Positions 10,785-23,700 of a DNA stretch of 64,000 nt are shown in pieces. The DNA lies in the NCBI RefSeq assembly GCF_932274485.2, contig NC_065881.2:76324702-76388701 (forward strand), in the 5' to 3' direction. Numbering within the stretch: the stretch's first letter is position 1; every line of letters begins with the position of its first letter. Made by a program: the position numbers and the translations under genes. Source of the stretch: Patella vulgata (Eukaryota > Mollusca > Gastropoda > Patellidae). The notes beneath the pieces were generated by a model. The model was given only the letters and a program-made list of their open reading frames with translations. It did not search any database and had not been told where the DNA came from.

Positions 10785-11870
10785 TACACTAAGTTTCATC
10801 ACTCTCTATCAGATAGAATCAAAGTTATATTGTCCCAAAGCATCGAACAATGAAATTGATACTCTGCTTAGCTTTAGCTCGAAATGTTAATCATTGAACT
10901 CAGTCAAGACATTCACCTAATGGACATCTGCATCAAGTTTAAACATTATACATCAATTAAAAGAAGAGTTGTTAATGTTCCAATGTCTTGACCAATCAAA
11001 TTGCTTATCACTCCTTAGCCTAAGCAGAAAATTCCTATCATGGAACTTAATGAAGGTAATGATATAATGAATCTTTACTCGGAGTTTCATCACTCTCACT
11101 TAATTATAACCAAAGTTATCGTGCCGAAAGCTTCAACCAATCAGATTGCTTATTTCTGCTTACCGTAAGCAATGTTTATCGTCGAACTCCATCAAGGTAT
11201 TCACCTAATGAACGCCTACACCAAGTTTGAACATTCTACCTCCATTAGGAGAGTTATTTGTGTTCCAAAGTCTCGACCAATCAAATTGCTTATCGCTCTG
11301 CTTACCCTGAGCAGAAAAAAAGCTCATTATCGAACATAGTCAAGGTATTGATGTAATAAAACTATACACCAGATTTCATCACTCTCACTTAATTAGAACT
11401 AAAATAATCGTGTACCAAAGCATCAGCCAATCAAATTGCTTATCTCTGCTTACCCTTGACAGAAAATGCTCACCTTCGAACACCATAAAGGCATTGACCT
11501 AATAAACACCTGCACCAAGTTTGAAAGTTCTAGCTCAATTAGAAGGAGGGTTATTGTGTTCCAGAGTCTCGGCCAATCAAATTGCTTATCGCTCTGCTTA
11601 CCCTGAGCAGAAAATGCTCATTATCAAACTTAGTCAAGGTATTGATGTAATGAAACTATACACCAAGTTACATCACTCTCACTTAATTAGAACAAAAGTT
11701 TTCATGTCCCAAAGCACCAACCAATCAAATTGCTAATCTCTGCTTACCCTGGGCAGAAAATGCTCATGACCGAACTCCATCAACACATTGACCTAATAAG
11801 CAGCTACACCACGTTTGAACATTCTAGCTCAATTAGAAGGCAAGTTATTGTGTCCCAAATGGTGTGACAG
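10785..11870. repeat. Tandem array of ~146 bp units in alternating dimers
   Basis: The marker CCAATCAAATTGCTTATC recurs about every 142-149 bp (near 10843, 10992, 11136, 11278, 11427, 11572, 11720), about seven units. Two unit types alternate: one with TATACACCAAGTTTCATCAC, one with GCACCAAGTTTGAACATTC, giving a ~295 bp higher-order period. The array ends at TGTGACAGACATACAGACAC and AGTCCCCTGC. No gene. Confidence 0.85.
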
Positions 11871-12025
11871 ACATACAGACACATTTTAATAGTCCCCTGC
11901 TTTCTTTAAAAGGCGAGGGACAAAAAAAGTGTATTTCTTTATGTTGTATACATTTGTCCCAAATAAATCTATGTACCATACTGACATACGGATTGTATTT
12001 GTGTGACGGTCCAATCCAAGCTTAA

Positions 12026-12525
12026 AGTAGCTAAGTCTCTAACTCAATATCACCCAAAGTCTTGGACATTGAAAACACGTATAATTTGTCAATTTAAATC
12101 AACATTGATGTTGTGATTTTACCTGGAAAAGATGGGCTTCTGATATCCAATATTTAAGACAAAATAAACATTTTACCATTGGTACACGAATCGTGTACCA
12201 TAATGCGTTTCAGCGCCATTTGTAATAAGGGACTCGCAAAACGAGGCTAGACATATTCCATGTCAAATGGTGGCCCCATATTCTGATCTGGGGAGTATAC
12301 GCAATAAATAAATCAGGTGTAAACTGGAATAACCAGGCGCTAGAGACTTTTGGAGTATTTCGCCGAACATAACTGATTTGAAATTAGAGTAAAAATGGAA
12401 ACGATTAAATGTAAATCAGTTTATATAGCGGCATTTAGTTTATATACATTCATATTACATTATTATATGCGTTGCTATCCATTTGTGCCATTTTCTAGGG
12501 CCCAAATATTAGCGATTTAGCTCCT
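12026..12525. mobile_element. TTAA-flanked MITE, family D, uninterrupted copy
   Basis: 500 bp between TTAA 12022-12025 and TTAA 12526-12529. Inverted repeats AGTAGCTAAGTCTCTAAC and, reversed, AGGAGCTAAATCGCTAAT. Opposite orientation to the 5892 copy, with the same internal palindrome GGTACACGAATCGTGTACC. Confidence 0.84.
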
Positions 12526-12529
12526 TTAA

Positions 12530-13725
12530 TCTGGCCAGGAGTACGAGTATGATGGAACAAATACATCTGCAGTGAAAGCTATACACACCAACAATACCAC
12601 ACAATAATAACCACAGAGCGTTTAAGAAGAGTGAACTACATTATAGTTTTAAATATCCTAGTTTTTGGCAAGTTCCCAACAAACCAAGATTTCAAAAGAT
12701 CGGATGATATAATTTTTGTCACCAGAGGGCTCACAATATCGTCAAAAGTGATCAAGGGCAATAACTCATGAAATTAGGAGAAATGGCTGACATTCTATAA
12801 ATTTCTTCACTTCATTAACGTAAACATCAAAAGATAATACAACTTTGGTGGAAGCGGACATTAAACCCTGAACTTATGCCATTTGGTAAAACAAATGCCC
12901 CCTGTAGTTTCACTGGATATGACTAGACTAGTGAATAAAAAATATGCTAAATACAAATTTGATGACATTAAAACACTGCTATTTTAATGATGAATAATTT
13001 ATTTACTGTCTTACAATTAAGTGACATGATTTAAAAAAAAAAAGGGTTATCTTGATGATATGCCATAAATAGTTCACATAATATATACACCACTAACATA
13101 TTAATTTGTTCTCAGTAAAACTCATCTTGTGTATTCTTAACAATGTCTTACCTCCCGTTTTACAGTTGTCATATGATTATCATATTACAATGTCAGATAA
13201 AGCAATTGCCAATTAAATTTAATGAATTATATATATAAAAAAAAAACATTTAAGAAAGGGTAATATTATTAGAATATGATTGCTTTAAGCAGAACTGGAT
13301 TTAGTTGACAAGAGGTCATATGCTATTCTACTATATAATGAGACCCATCCTAATCCCGTAATACTTACAGAAGATGAAAATGGGTTTAATACACAATGTA
13401 ACAAAACCGAGGACGATGGCGGATGTTAATTAAGATTACATTATGTGTAAGAAAGGCTTATGACAGTGTCAAAATAGTATAAACTTCGACCGGAGTACCC
13501 CTAGATCTTGAGGTCCCAGTGCTTCCACCTACCAAGCCAAAGGGTAAACCCGGCAATGTCCTTAAAGTATGTTTAACAACTGTACCAAATCTGAAGTACT
13601 TGTAAGAAGAATTATTACTAAGAAGTAAGTAAAGCTGGTAGTGACATATTCAATAGAACAAGAAAATCCATCATACTATCACATTTAACCACAGTAAATT
13701 GTAATTTAGTAATTGAACTGTGAGT
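12530..13725. other. Unassigned AT-rich stretch
   Basis: No gene, recognised repeat or site. A-runs near 13031 and 13237. Confidence 0.4.
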
Positions 13726-13727
13726 AT

Positions 13728-13877
13728 ACAGGTCACAATTCTATGGAATACAATTACTGCTTATTACTGAGCGACTTCGACTAGGCTTCTAGACTTGATA
13801 ATGACTACAGCAGCCTAGTGGAAACGTCGCTCAGTAATAAGCACTAATTGTATTCCACAGAATTGTGACCTGTATTA
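13728..13877. mobile_element. Foldback element with ~50 bp near-perfect stem
   Basis: TACAGGTCACAATTCTATGG... at the left is matched in reverse by ...CAGAATTGTGACCTGTA at the right. The inner arms GCTTATTACTGAGCGAC and GTCGCTCAGTAATAAGC also match, and CTAGGCT/AGCCTAG pair in the loop. A weaker relative lies at 30340-30508. Confidence 0.82.
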
Positions 13878-14451
13878 ACCAGAGTAAATGTTTGTATGGA
13901 ATGTTAAGATTTAAAAAGAAAGTGGGTAACCCATTACTCTAGATTTATTTAATTTACATCTAGTTTAAAGCGTCACATTTCATTCCTGTTCATTTACAAA
14001 CATTTGGGGAAAAATAACATACATAAGGAACCGTCGCAAAATTTCAGCACTTGGGTCTCAACGGATAACCCATGGAAAAATCTCGATCGATCACCTCACA
14101 TTCCCTTCTTCTGTTGAAACAGATCCGAGTTTAAAACAAAATAACTGACATTTAATTTTTCATTTTCTCCCACGTGTTATTCTTTTGGAAGCAAGTGTTG
14201 AAATTGTGCGACGATCCCTACAAGTTTAATTAATAACTAATCCATTAAGGTTGTATTAACGAATAAAATGTCATACTGTACACTAATTGCGTAATATATT
14301 TCACATTCAATACTATATGTACAATTACATGTTCTTACATTTACATATAAACAACAAGCTTGGCATAAAATACAGATCATTTTATACAGTTCAGGGGGAA
14401 ACTGTCATCACAGGTAATCCATCACATTATACATGCTCCTCACAGAGAATG

Positions 14452-14590
14452 CTCACTAGTCCGCGGGTTGAGTAGTCCACCAATATCTATTATTAGGGTT
14501 AGGGTTGGGTTATAGGGTTAGGTTTATTGATACCCATATTTATAGTATTTCTTACAGCGGCGTACTAGTGCACCCACGGACTATTGAACC
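14452..14590. repeat. Short telomere-like tract with inverted flanks
   Basis: TTAGGGTTAGGG followed by two imperfect units at about 14492-14523. The flanks AGTCCGCGGGTTGAG and CACCCACGGACT form a short inverted repeat, so this is more likely a small inserted element than a relic chromosome end. Confidence 0.55.
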
Positions 14591-14699
14591 CCCCTCCTCC
14601 TCACAGTGTTTTATTTGAAAAAAATGGAATCCGTGCAATGTGAAAAATGTTCATATTGCCGCTTTTGTACAACCATCTTATTTTTTACCTTGTGGTGCT

Positions 14700-14760
14700 A
14701 ACTGGTATCCCACAGGGTCTAAGACTAAGTACCAACAGTGTTCACTATTCTCTCCTGGAC
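14700..14760 (+). pseudogene. Possible scrap of a LINE reverse transcriptase
   Basis: ACTGGTATCCCACAGGGTCT reads TGIPQGL, resembling the GxPQGS motif of non-LTR reverse transcriptases. Too short to assign to a clade. Confidence 0.3.
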
Positions 14761-14952
14761 AGTTTATTTGAAATCATATTTCTCAGTGGTTTTAGAACTG
14801 AACTGTATAAAACATGACATGGACATTCTTTGGAACATAAAGCATTAAAATAGGCCCATATGGGCCATTAAGCTTTCAAGTGCTATTAAATTGCTTTGAC
14901 ATTCATAACGGGAATCAGCCATTCATGACCACAACTTGATGAAGCTAGCTGG

Positions 14953-15194
14953 GGAGAGACAGAGAGAAATGGGTTTTAATGTCCACTTGACACAAACCAG
15001 GTCATTTTGGGACTAACATATGGTTTAATTTTATTTAAATAATTCGCTTGCACGTAGGGGTCTTTAGCAGTGGGAGGAAACTGGAGGAAACGGAGAAAAC
15101 TAACGAGGTTGGACAGGCGACCATACAGTTGACTCAATGACAGACGTTTTGATACAGCGCACAGGTGCTAACCATTTGGCCATCCAACCCCCCA
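14953..15194 (-). repeat. SINE family A copy with 11 bp target duplication
   Basis: From a GA-rich tail to CATCCAACCCCC at the head. Target duplication aagctagctgg at 14942-14952 and 15195-15205. Part of the tRNA-like region is deleted. Confidence 0.88.
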
Positions 15195-15205
15195 AAGCTA
15201 GCTGG

Positions 15206-16612
15206 AAACCATGGGGTTATTAATAGTTATATAGTAAATAATTTTCACAGCTGTTGATAGTTTAATTCAACATGGAAAGTGAAAAGATGACTTAAAATTA
15301 CCACATCATTTGTAATCGTAGATAAATTTAACTATATTTGTTGTTGTGTAAGGTTAAATTCTTTTAATTTGACGGACAGGTATATATGTTCTGCAGTCGG
15401 TTAATTACACTGTCAGTCAGTCAAACAAGAATTGTGCTTTTATTACCGTACATAAACCACAAATATTAATCAATATACATATATACCATAATGCTTTACA
15501 GTCATAATAATAATAATAATATAATTACACATGTCCCTACTAATAAACATAATAATAACAATAACAACAAACAAAATAAATATACTGTAACAATTAGCAT
15601 AATATTATCAATCCATTCTCTGTACTTTTACTCTTCACTTAATTGGCAAGATCATTAACTTATTACTGGTAAATTTTGATGGTAATGGTCCATCTCTTTC
15701 CATATACTCACATTGACAAACCTATTGTACAAAGCTTGTACTTAGGACTTCGATTATACAAAACCTTCTGTTTAGGACTTAGATTATACAAAACCTTGTA
15801 TAGCAATCACCAAAGAAATAATATCTCCATGGACACACCATTGCACAAACAGCCCACAGTTACAGCATTCGCTGCAATAACTGATCAGTGCAATAATATG
15901 TTATATATTTTACAATCATGCACATGTTTGAGCTTTCACAGTGGTGATCTCCACATATTGTAGCCTTGATTATCAAAGATGGACTACAAGAGATCCAATG
16001 GACTATTTTGCAATGCGGAAGACTTTCAAGGTGAACAGTCTGATTTTTTTCACAATTTTTTTTTACCAATCAAACGCTTTATTGATGATATCTACAAATA
16101 AAGGCCCTGCATGATGTCCAAGGTGGTGGTCACAGAAATTCCAAAGGAATCCTGAGTGATAGTAGAAGAGAATAACAAGCCATATAATATTTTTGGCGAT
16201 ACTAAATATATATATATATATATATATATAATACATTGATCTTAGTAAATTCCTGTACATTTATGATACAATATTAAAAAAAAAAAAAAAATCATTACAA
16301 TGTCATATTTCCAGAATATCAATGTAAATGATAATAAAGATATTAGGTTTAGAAATTAAGCATGGATGCTTTAAAATGATATTAAAAAATGTAATAAACC
16401 AGAAAAAAAAATACAAAAGTTAAACATTTCATGCAATCATTAATAGTGGTTTAAATTCATTTTTAAGTTTATTGATAATCAAATTAGAGTCGTATGACAA
16501 TTTAAGTTTATCATTGAGATCAATTTGAAAAAGACTAAATCTAATACTGGTATTAATAATCTTGGAAAGCAATACAACAGTTCAAAAGATTTTTTTGTAG
16601 CTGTATGACCTT
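15206..16612. other. Unassigned AT-rich stretch
   Basis: No gene. Holds an ATA-rich patch near 15510, a short duplication of TTAGGACTT(C/A)GATTATAC near 15745-15790, a (TA)n microsatellite at about 16206-16231 and an A run near 16277. Confidence 0.45.
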
Positions 16613-16853
16613 TCTAGAGAGAGAGAGAGCGAGAAATAGAGTGTAACGTCCACTTGATACAAACTAGGTCATTTCGGGACAAACATATGGTTCAATTTTA
16701 TTTCAATAATTCGCTTGCGTGTAGGGATCTTTAGCAGTGGGATGAAACCGGAGGATCCAGGAAAAACCCATGAGGTTTGACAGGTAATCCTAATCCTTGT
16801 CACTACAAGTGGGGAATCGAAACCATGCCACCTGACTCAATGACAGACCTTAT
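16613..16853 (-). repeat. SINE family A copy, head-truncated
   Basis: Starts with GA repeats and AACGTCCACTTGATAC, and stops at GACAGACCTTATGA before the A box. To its right, 16870-17000, are about two copies of a word like AATTCTACAAAGGATTTAG with GCATGACCTTTCTA. Confidence 0.82.
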
Positions 16854-17188
16854 GAAATTGTATTGGTTTAAGGAATTCTACAAAGGATTTAGTTAGCTGC
16901 ATGACCTTTCTAATACATGATATCGCATCATTTTAATGAATTCTACAAAGGAATTTGGTAGCTTTCTAGTACATTATATCAAACTGTTTTAAGGATTCTA
17001 TGATGCGATATCTAAATGTGTGAAATATTCTTATAAACATACAGCACATGTATGTCACTGCCATTACAAAGCAATATTCCAAAAATTTGATGAGCCCACT
17101 TCATGAATTTAATTCAAACATGACATGTTGTTTAAAGCCAGGTTTATCCGATAATTAGAATATTTATTACGCTTCAAACGCCAATATA

Positions 17189-17302
17189 TGAAATGAAATG
17201 AGGCTTAACTTCCTACTGTTCTGTTCCGACTGGGCTAATGAAGATTGACATATGCCATACAGTGTGTTATGGGGGAAATTTTGTCGTGATAGCGCCACTA
17301 TA
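17189..17302 (-). repeat. SINE family B tail fragment
   Basis: AAATGAAATGAGGCTTAAC followed by CTGTTCCGACTGGGCTAATG, ending within the body. Lies just downstream of the HTT stop. Confidence 0.75.
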
Positions 17303-17556
17303 TATGAAAGACAAGAATCAAATGCATGATCAGCTAGTTACTACATAAACAATACAATAGTAAAAGACACCACATTTTACAATTCAAAGAAATGAATCGA
17401 TATACTTACGGCATCTAATTGTGAACAGTAAAAATGTAAACACTAGGTAAAAATGGTTTAAGTTTTTATAATAAGTGAAATGTCTGGGTGTATCAGGATG
17501 AAACTGAGGAATTAGTCGTCGATCGAATGTGTTTTTTTTATTTATGCTTATTATCA

Positions 17557-17746
17557 TTATGATGAAAGTGAACTTAAGAGCGTTTGATACGGAGTGTCTG
17601 ATTGGACCACAGCTTGGAATGTTGATATAAAAGCTCTTTTTTGGGAGTCTTCTGTTAATTGTCGATAAAAATCTATGGCTGAGAGACAAAAGAGACGTTT
17701 ATCTACCACCTCCATCTTGCCCATGCGTTCTATAACATGTGGAAAT
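17557..17746 (-). CDS. HTT: HTT window exon 50, C-terminus and stop
   Basis: Acceptor ttgtag. Encodes [27 protein letters not shown] and [14 protein letters not shown] then TAA. This matches human [27 protein letters not shown] and GSPYHRLLTCL. The human protein continues a few residues longer. Confidence 0.96.
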
Positions 17747-20700
17747 CTACAATAATGTTAAGGTGAATAGTTCATTGGTGTGCAAATTGATCATATAAGT
17801 TTCAGAATGAACGTAACGCACTCTTGACCAAATTCAATCAATTGTATAGAACATTTTTCAATTTAGATAGTTTAAATGATTCTATTTTTGCCTGGGACTA
17901 AGGGGACGAGTTGAGTGAGAGCACATTAAGAAATTGCAACATGGCCTGTTCCTATTTCAATTTGCAAATGTGAGGAGATTTAACTATGCTGCAACCTTAT
18001 CCAAACGAATATACATTTTTCTTGACAAGCACTCTGTTCTAAGAAGGGGGCATCAGGTTTGAAAATTCTGAGCAACTTTCTTGGACAACACCAGAATAAA
18101 ACCTGGGACCCCCTGGTTACTCACAGAGCCACTGTGGCGCCAGCAGAAGACAATAATATTGACACTTCTGTGATCCCTGCACATGGGGGTGATCATGCCA
18201 ATTTCCCTATATCTTTAGAACCTTTTCTTGTTTATCAAAGATTACTGATTAAAAGGATACAAAGCTTTAAGCCATGGATTTGTTGAAGCACTGATAAAGA
18301 AAGCAGTTAGACTCCATATCGCCATGGCAATAGGTGATCTCTGGGTAAAATTTGATAAAGACAGCATCACCCAGTCTCGCACTAATTTCTGTTGATTCTG
18401 TAGGTGAAGATTATTAAAAACCTAGAAATAAAAAGTTCCACAATTGAAAGATTACAAGTATATGTTGCAAACTATACATGTATAGGATAGATGTGACCAG
18501 TCGAAATAGGGTTTATCTGTTGCAATGATGTTACAATGTGATCTGTTTGGAGGAATTTGCCAAAATACAACAGTAAGCATTACTTAAAACTTTTTGAGCA
18601 ATAATAAATGAATTGTAATATATTGGATGTTCCTCCATAGTCTGTTTTGGGGTAAATAAAAACATAGAATAGTGAAAATGTTTACAATTCAATTGTCATT
18701 ACTCAAGGATTCTGATATCAACCCTCTGAATATATAAAAAAAAAATTCTCACAAGAAAAAAAGAGATCATTCATACCTGAAAGACAACTTTGGCTATTAA
18801 CTGAGGATATGGCTGCTGACTGGAGAGGAATTCCCCAATAACCTTATTCATTATATCTTGTGGTGGGAAAAAATCCGAGAGAAATGCTGGTAGAAGACGA
18901 GTAATAACACGAGCCTCGTAAGGATAACCTTTCTTTATTCTAAAATACACAAATTCATGGTCAATCATTAAAGTGCAATGGATGCACCCCTGGGAATAAA
19001 AATGTATTAAAAATATAAAATAAAACACTGAAAAAGTCAAGGGAGAAATGAGGTTTAACATCCACTTGATAAAACAAGGTCATTTCAACACTAATGAGTG
19101 GTTCAATTATATTTTAATACTTTGCGTGTAGGTCTTCAGCAGTGGGAGGAATCAGATAAAACCGTCAAGGTTGACCAGACAACCATACTCAATTACAGAA
19201 CTTATGGTCTAAAGCACACTTGTAAGACCACTCGACCCCCACAAGAAAGGTTGTGCCTCACAAAGTTCAAAAATGAATGGATGGGATTTTTATAATTCAA
19301 TTCGTTTTGTGCATTTGAAATATAGTGGGTATAAATATAAAGTTGAACAATCCTTTTTAAAAATATATAAATAATGTACATGTAAGTAATAGATGCCTAA
19401 TTCATATAGAATATGAATGATTTTAATTGAATATAAATCATATGTGCTTGGCAATGACAAGAGGATACTAGTCGAAAGGTGGTGCTTATATAATAAAACA
19501 AGTGTTCTAGGTGATTGTATTAAACCTATTGTATTTAAATCTAATATTACCTGTCAAAAAGAACCGTAACTCTTTCCATAGCTAGAATCAGAGACTCAGA
19601 ATCTTGACAAATCATATCAAGAGCCTCATCAGAAAATGATGGCTGCGTTTCTCGTGGTCTAGGACTATAGCCATCTAAACTTTTTCCTGGGATAACAAAA
19701 AAAATACTTTCAATATCAAACAATAAAACTATTTTGGTTTTATCAGGACAAGAATCCATGATGTGTGAATGACTAAAACGTTGGCCTGCTAACCTGGAGG
19801 TCTCGTGTCAGATCCCTGTGATGACTGAGAAAGTTCATCAGGTTCCGTCTTGTCAGTGGTGTAGGACGGAGAGTCTGGTTTGGGTTAGAGACAATGTACA
19901 GTCGTTTGGCTGGGATGAAAAACTGAGGTCCTGTGCAGGCCAATGTATACCAACTGTCAAGGGTGCTTTCCCATGTACGCAAATGTATACACATGACCTC
20001 AGAATCCATGCAAATTATGTATAAATAAAGGAAAATATGTCCAGTTAAAAATATGAACAACTTTACTTCATTCTCACATAAAATCATAAGCTAGCTCTTT
20101 GCTTTATATTGAGACTCATCAGATGTTATAATGTATAACCAACGTACCTGAATACATACATGTAAACATTAGACCTAAAGCTGCTAACGCCCTCTGGGGA
20201 CTAGGAAGACATAACCTACAACAAGCAAAGATACAGTGAATTGTTTCTAATAATGAGGTTATATTCAATTGTTTCTAATAATGAGGTTATATTCAATTGT
20301 TTCTAATGATGAGGTTATATTCAATTGTTTCTAATAATGAGGTTATATTCAATTGTTTCTAATGATGAGGTTATATTAAAATGTTTCTAATAATGAGGTT
20401 ATATTCAATTGTAATGTTTCTAATAATGAGGTTATATTCAATTTGGCCAGAGAGAGGGTAATATCACTTAACGCAAATAAGTCATTTTGGGACTAACATA
20501 TGGTCTGATTTTATTTCAATAAATTGCTTGCACATAGTGGTATCTAGCAGTGGGAGGAAACCGAAGGACCAGGAGAAAAGTCACAAGGTTGGACAGTTTC
20601 GTAAGTGAAAAATTTGGTTGCAGTGACGCTAAACTGGGAAACAAGAAAATCACTGAGATCATGCAAGTGACGCCAATACTCCTAGCAATCACTCACTGAA

Positions 20701-23700
20701 TTAAAATTATAAAGACGACTGACCTATGTAATAAATCACAGGGCTAGACTTTAGTCTATTTGTCATACTTTGAAAGACAGTACTGCTAGTCAAGATTCAA
20801 TGATTCATAAATGAAGAAGCAACGACTACAATATCTTTTATGCATACCTATCTAAACTAAGTTTAATTATTGTTTCATATTCTGATTTCGATAAAACATC
20901 AGCTAACAATAATCTCTCTAGACCTTTCATCAAAGTTATAAATACTGATGTTGATATACTGTCTTCACTACATGATGCTGTATTCACCACCAACTAAAAA
21001 AACAAGACAGTATAAATATGATAATTTAAAGTATAAATATAATAATATAAAGTATAAATATAATAATATAAAGTATAAATATGATAATTCAAAGTATAAA
21101 TATAATAATTTAAAGTATAAATATAATAATTTAAAGTATAAGTATGTAAATCAATGTGTTAATGTGATGAAATGAAATGAAATGAAATGGAGTTTAACGT
21201 CCTACTGTTCTGCTCCTAACCTGGGCTAATGAAGACGGGCATACGCCATACAGTGTGCTATGAGGGAAATTTTGCCCGGACAGCGGCACTACGGCCTACT
21301 CTTATATCGAATTCCAACTGCCAAGGGATCTTTTACGTGCACGCCAATGTGTACACGGGACCTCGGTTTTTCGTCCCATCCGAACGACTAGACAGCTTTC
21401 CTTGTCAGCCCCTCCGTCCTGCATCACTGACAAGGGAGAACCACGCCGGAAAATCTGGATGAACTTTCTCGGCCAATGCAGGGATCGAACACCCGACCTC
21501 CAGGCTAGCGAGCTAGCGTCTTACCCACTTAGCCACGTGATCCCCTGTTAATGTGATACTTAAAAGTATAAATGTGATAAATAAAAGTATACAAAGTATA
21601 AGTATGATAATTTAAAGTATAAATATGATAATTCAAAGTATAAATATGATAATTTAAAGTATAATGAATAAAGTTTAAATGAATGTGTTAATGTGATATA
21701 TAAAAGTATAAATGTGATATATAAAAGTATAAAAAAGTATAAATATGATAATTTAAAGTATAAGTATGATAATTTAAATTATACATATGATAATTTAAAG
21801 TATAAATATGATAATTTAAGGTATAAATATGAAAATTTAAAGTGTAATTAATAAAGTGTAAATGAATGTGTTAATGTCATAATTAAAGTATAAATGTGAT
21901 AACTATAAATGTGGTAAGTAAGTATAAATGTGACAAATGAAAAACATTTTGTAGAAGACTGTAAAATCAATAAGTATTTCTGTAATTTCAGATATTAATA
22001 TGTATTTCATACAGGCAAAAGCAGTTGCAAGTATGGTCATTACTTAAAATGTTACACTTTAATAAGAGAGGCACAAGAGCTTTGGAAATTTTTGCAAGTT
22101 TTTTTAAAAATAGTTTCACTAGACACGATTTGACTGTACAGTAATATCCAGATCTTCAAATTAGATTTTCGGTAAAATATCAGAGAAAAGTGGCACTGGC
22201 AAACAATCGCTGAAAGACAGATGGTTTAACTTTCAACACATTTTTTAAAGAAGTAAAGAAAACGTAATCTAAGTAGATCAGTGCTCGATTTTTTTCAATA
22301 AATATTAGTTTATAAGGTTATTTTAATTTTATTGATTATCATGATGAAAGTGATGAAACTCCTTGAAAGGTGTTACGTTCTTGTGCAAACAGCTCAAGTG
22401 ATAGAAGCTTATCTAACAAAAGATGGGTAATGGACTTTAAAAAATACAAATAAAAATTAACCTGCATTATTTTAGATGGGAAATCCCCATCTTTAATATC
22501 CTCATGATAATTCTCCATCACATAAAAAGCTGTAGACCACATAGTTAAAGAGAACTGATCACTGGTTATATATGCCCTGAAATATACCAAACAGTAACTT
22601 CAAGAGAGGGAGATGTAAAATTCATAAAACAAATATGATGTTGGAAAATACACAAACATGTCTGAATATGGTCACTTTTGATAGTTTTTTTTTCTAAATA
22701 TTAAAATTTATAGAGCAATTTAATATTTGGTCATTATTTATGTACTATAAAAATTCACAACTTTATTTGGTTATCTTTATTATAATATTTCAGTTTTAAC
22801 ATGCTAGGCTTTGCAAAGGGCAGTATAGGCTCATCATTTACAGAACACCTGGTACCACTTTCCATCAATGGCAATTTCTTCGTGGCTAGAACACTTGACT
22901 GCTTTTTGACTATTGGTGGTTGGGTGGCCTAATGGTTTAACGCATGTGCTTTAGATCATGTGACACGGAGTAGGGTCATCTGTGCAACCTTTCTCTAGGT
23001 TCATCCCACTCCTAAAGACCCCTACATGCAAGTGAATTATTGAAGTAAAATTGAATCATGTTAGTTCCAAAATGACCTGGTTTGTGTTGTGTGGACGTTA
23101 AGCTCATTTCTCTTTTTCTCTCTCATTTTGACTACTATTTATGATAGAATATATTTGACCAAGAGAAAATATATTTTAGAGACTTTTTTTTATTTTTACA
23201 AACAATATTTTAGAGACTTACGATGTAACTGCTGAGAGATGTTTTATAAGGAAATCTGTAATAAGTGGTAGTAACGATTTAGTTAATTCAGAAGTACTTG
23301 TTTCTAGTATATATAATATTCCATGTAGAGATGATATTTTACTAGGTAGATGTGTTGTACGTAATCCAGCATCAACTATTTTTATTAATCGCTCAGCTGT
23401 TGCAGAATCCTGAAAAAATACATTTATAATTTAACAAGTAATTTTTGGGATGTCAACTATTATTAAGACTTGTTAAATATTTGTTTATTTTGAGAAATAC
23501 AAAATAATTTTTGCTCAGTGATTGTACTTTTGATATAATTTGTTTTCTTGTTGAAAGTTTTAGCAACTGTGTCCAAATTTCCCCCACAGAGTATTAAGGT
23601 GTAGTTTAAATACAGGACACATATTTTCAGGAATTCAACGCACATCTTATACCAATAATAACTTACCACACCAATAACTGCAGCTGCTTTACAAATACCA

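Noticed and set aside
14492-14523. Telomere or chromosome end
   Set aside because: Only a few imperfect units inside ordinary sequence.
15676-15963. 95-residue plus-strand open frame
   Set aside because: No family resemblance, no splice context, partly from a short local duplication.
18059-18286. Extra exon near the HTT 3' end
   Set aside because: The join of exon 49 to the exon ending at 17746 restores the human order and frame, so nothing is needed here.
20948-21175. 75-residue open frame with KYKYNN repeats
   Set aside because: Translation of an AT minisatellite.
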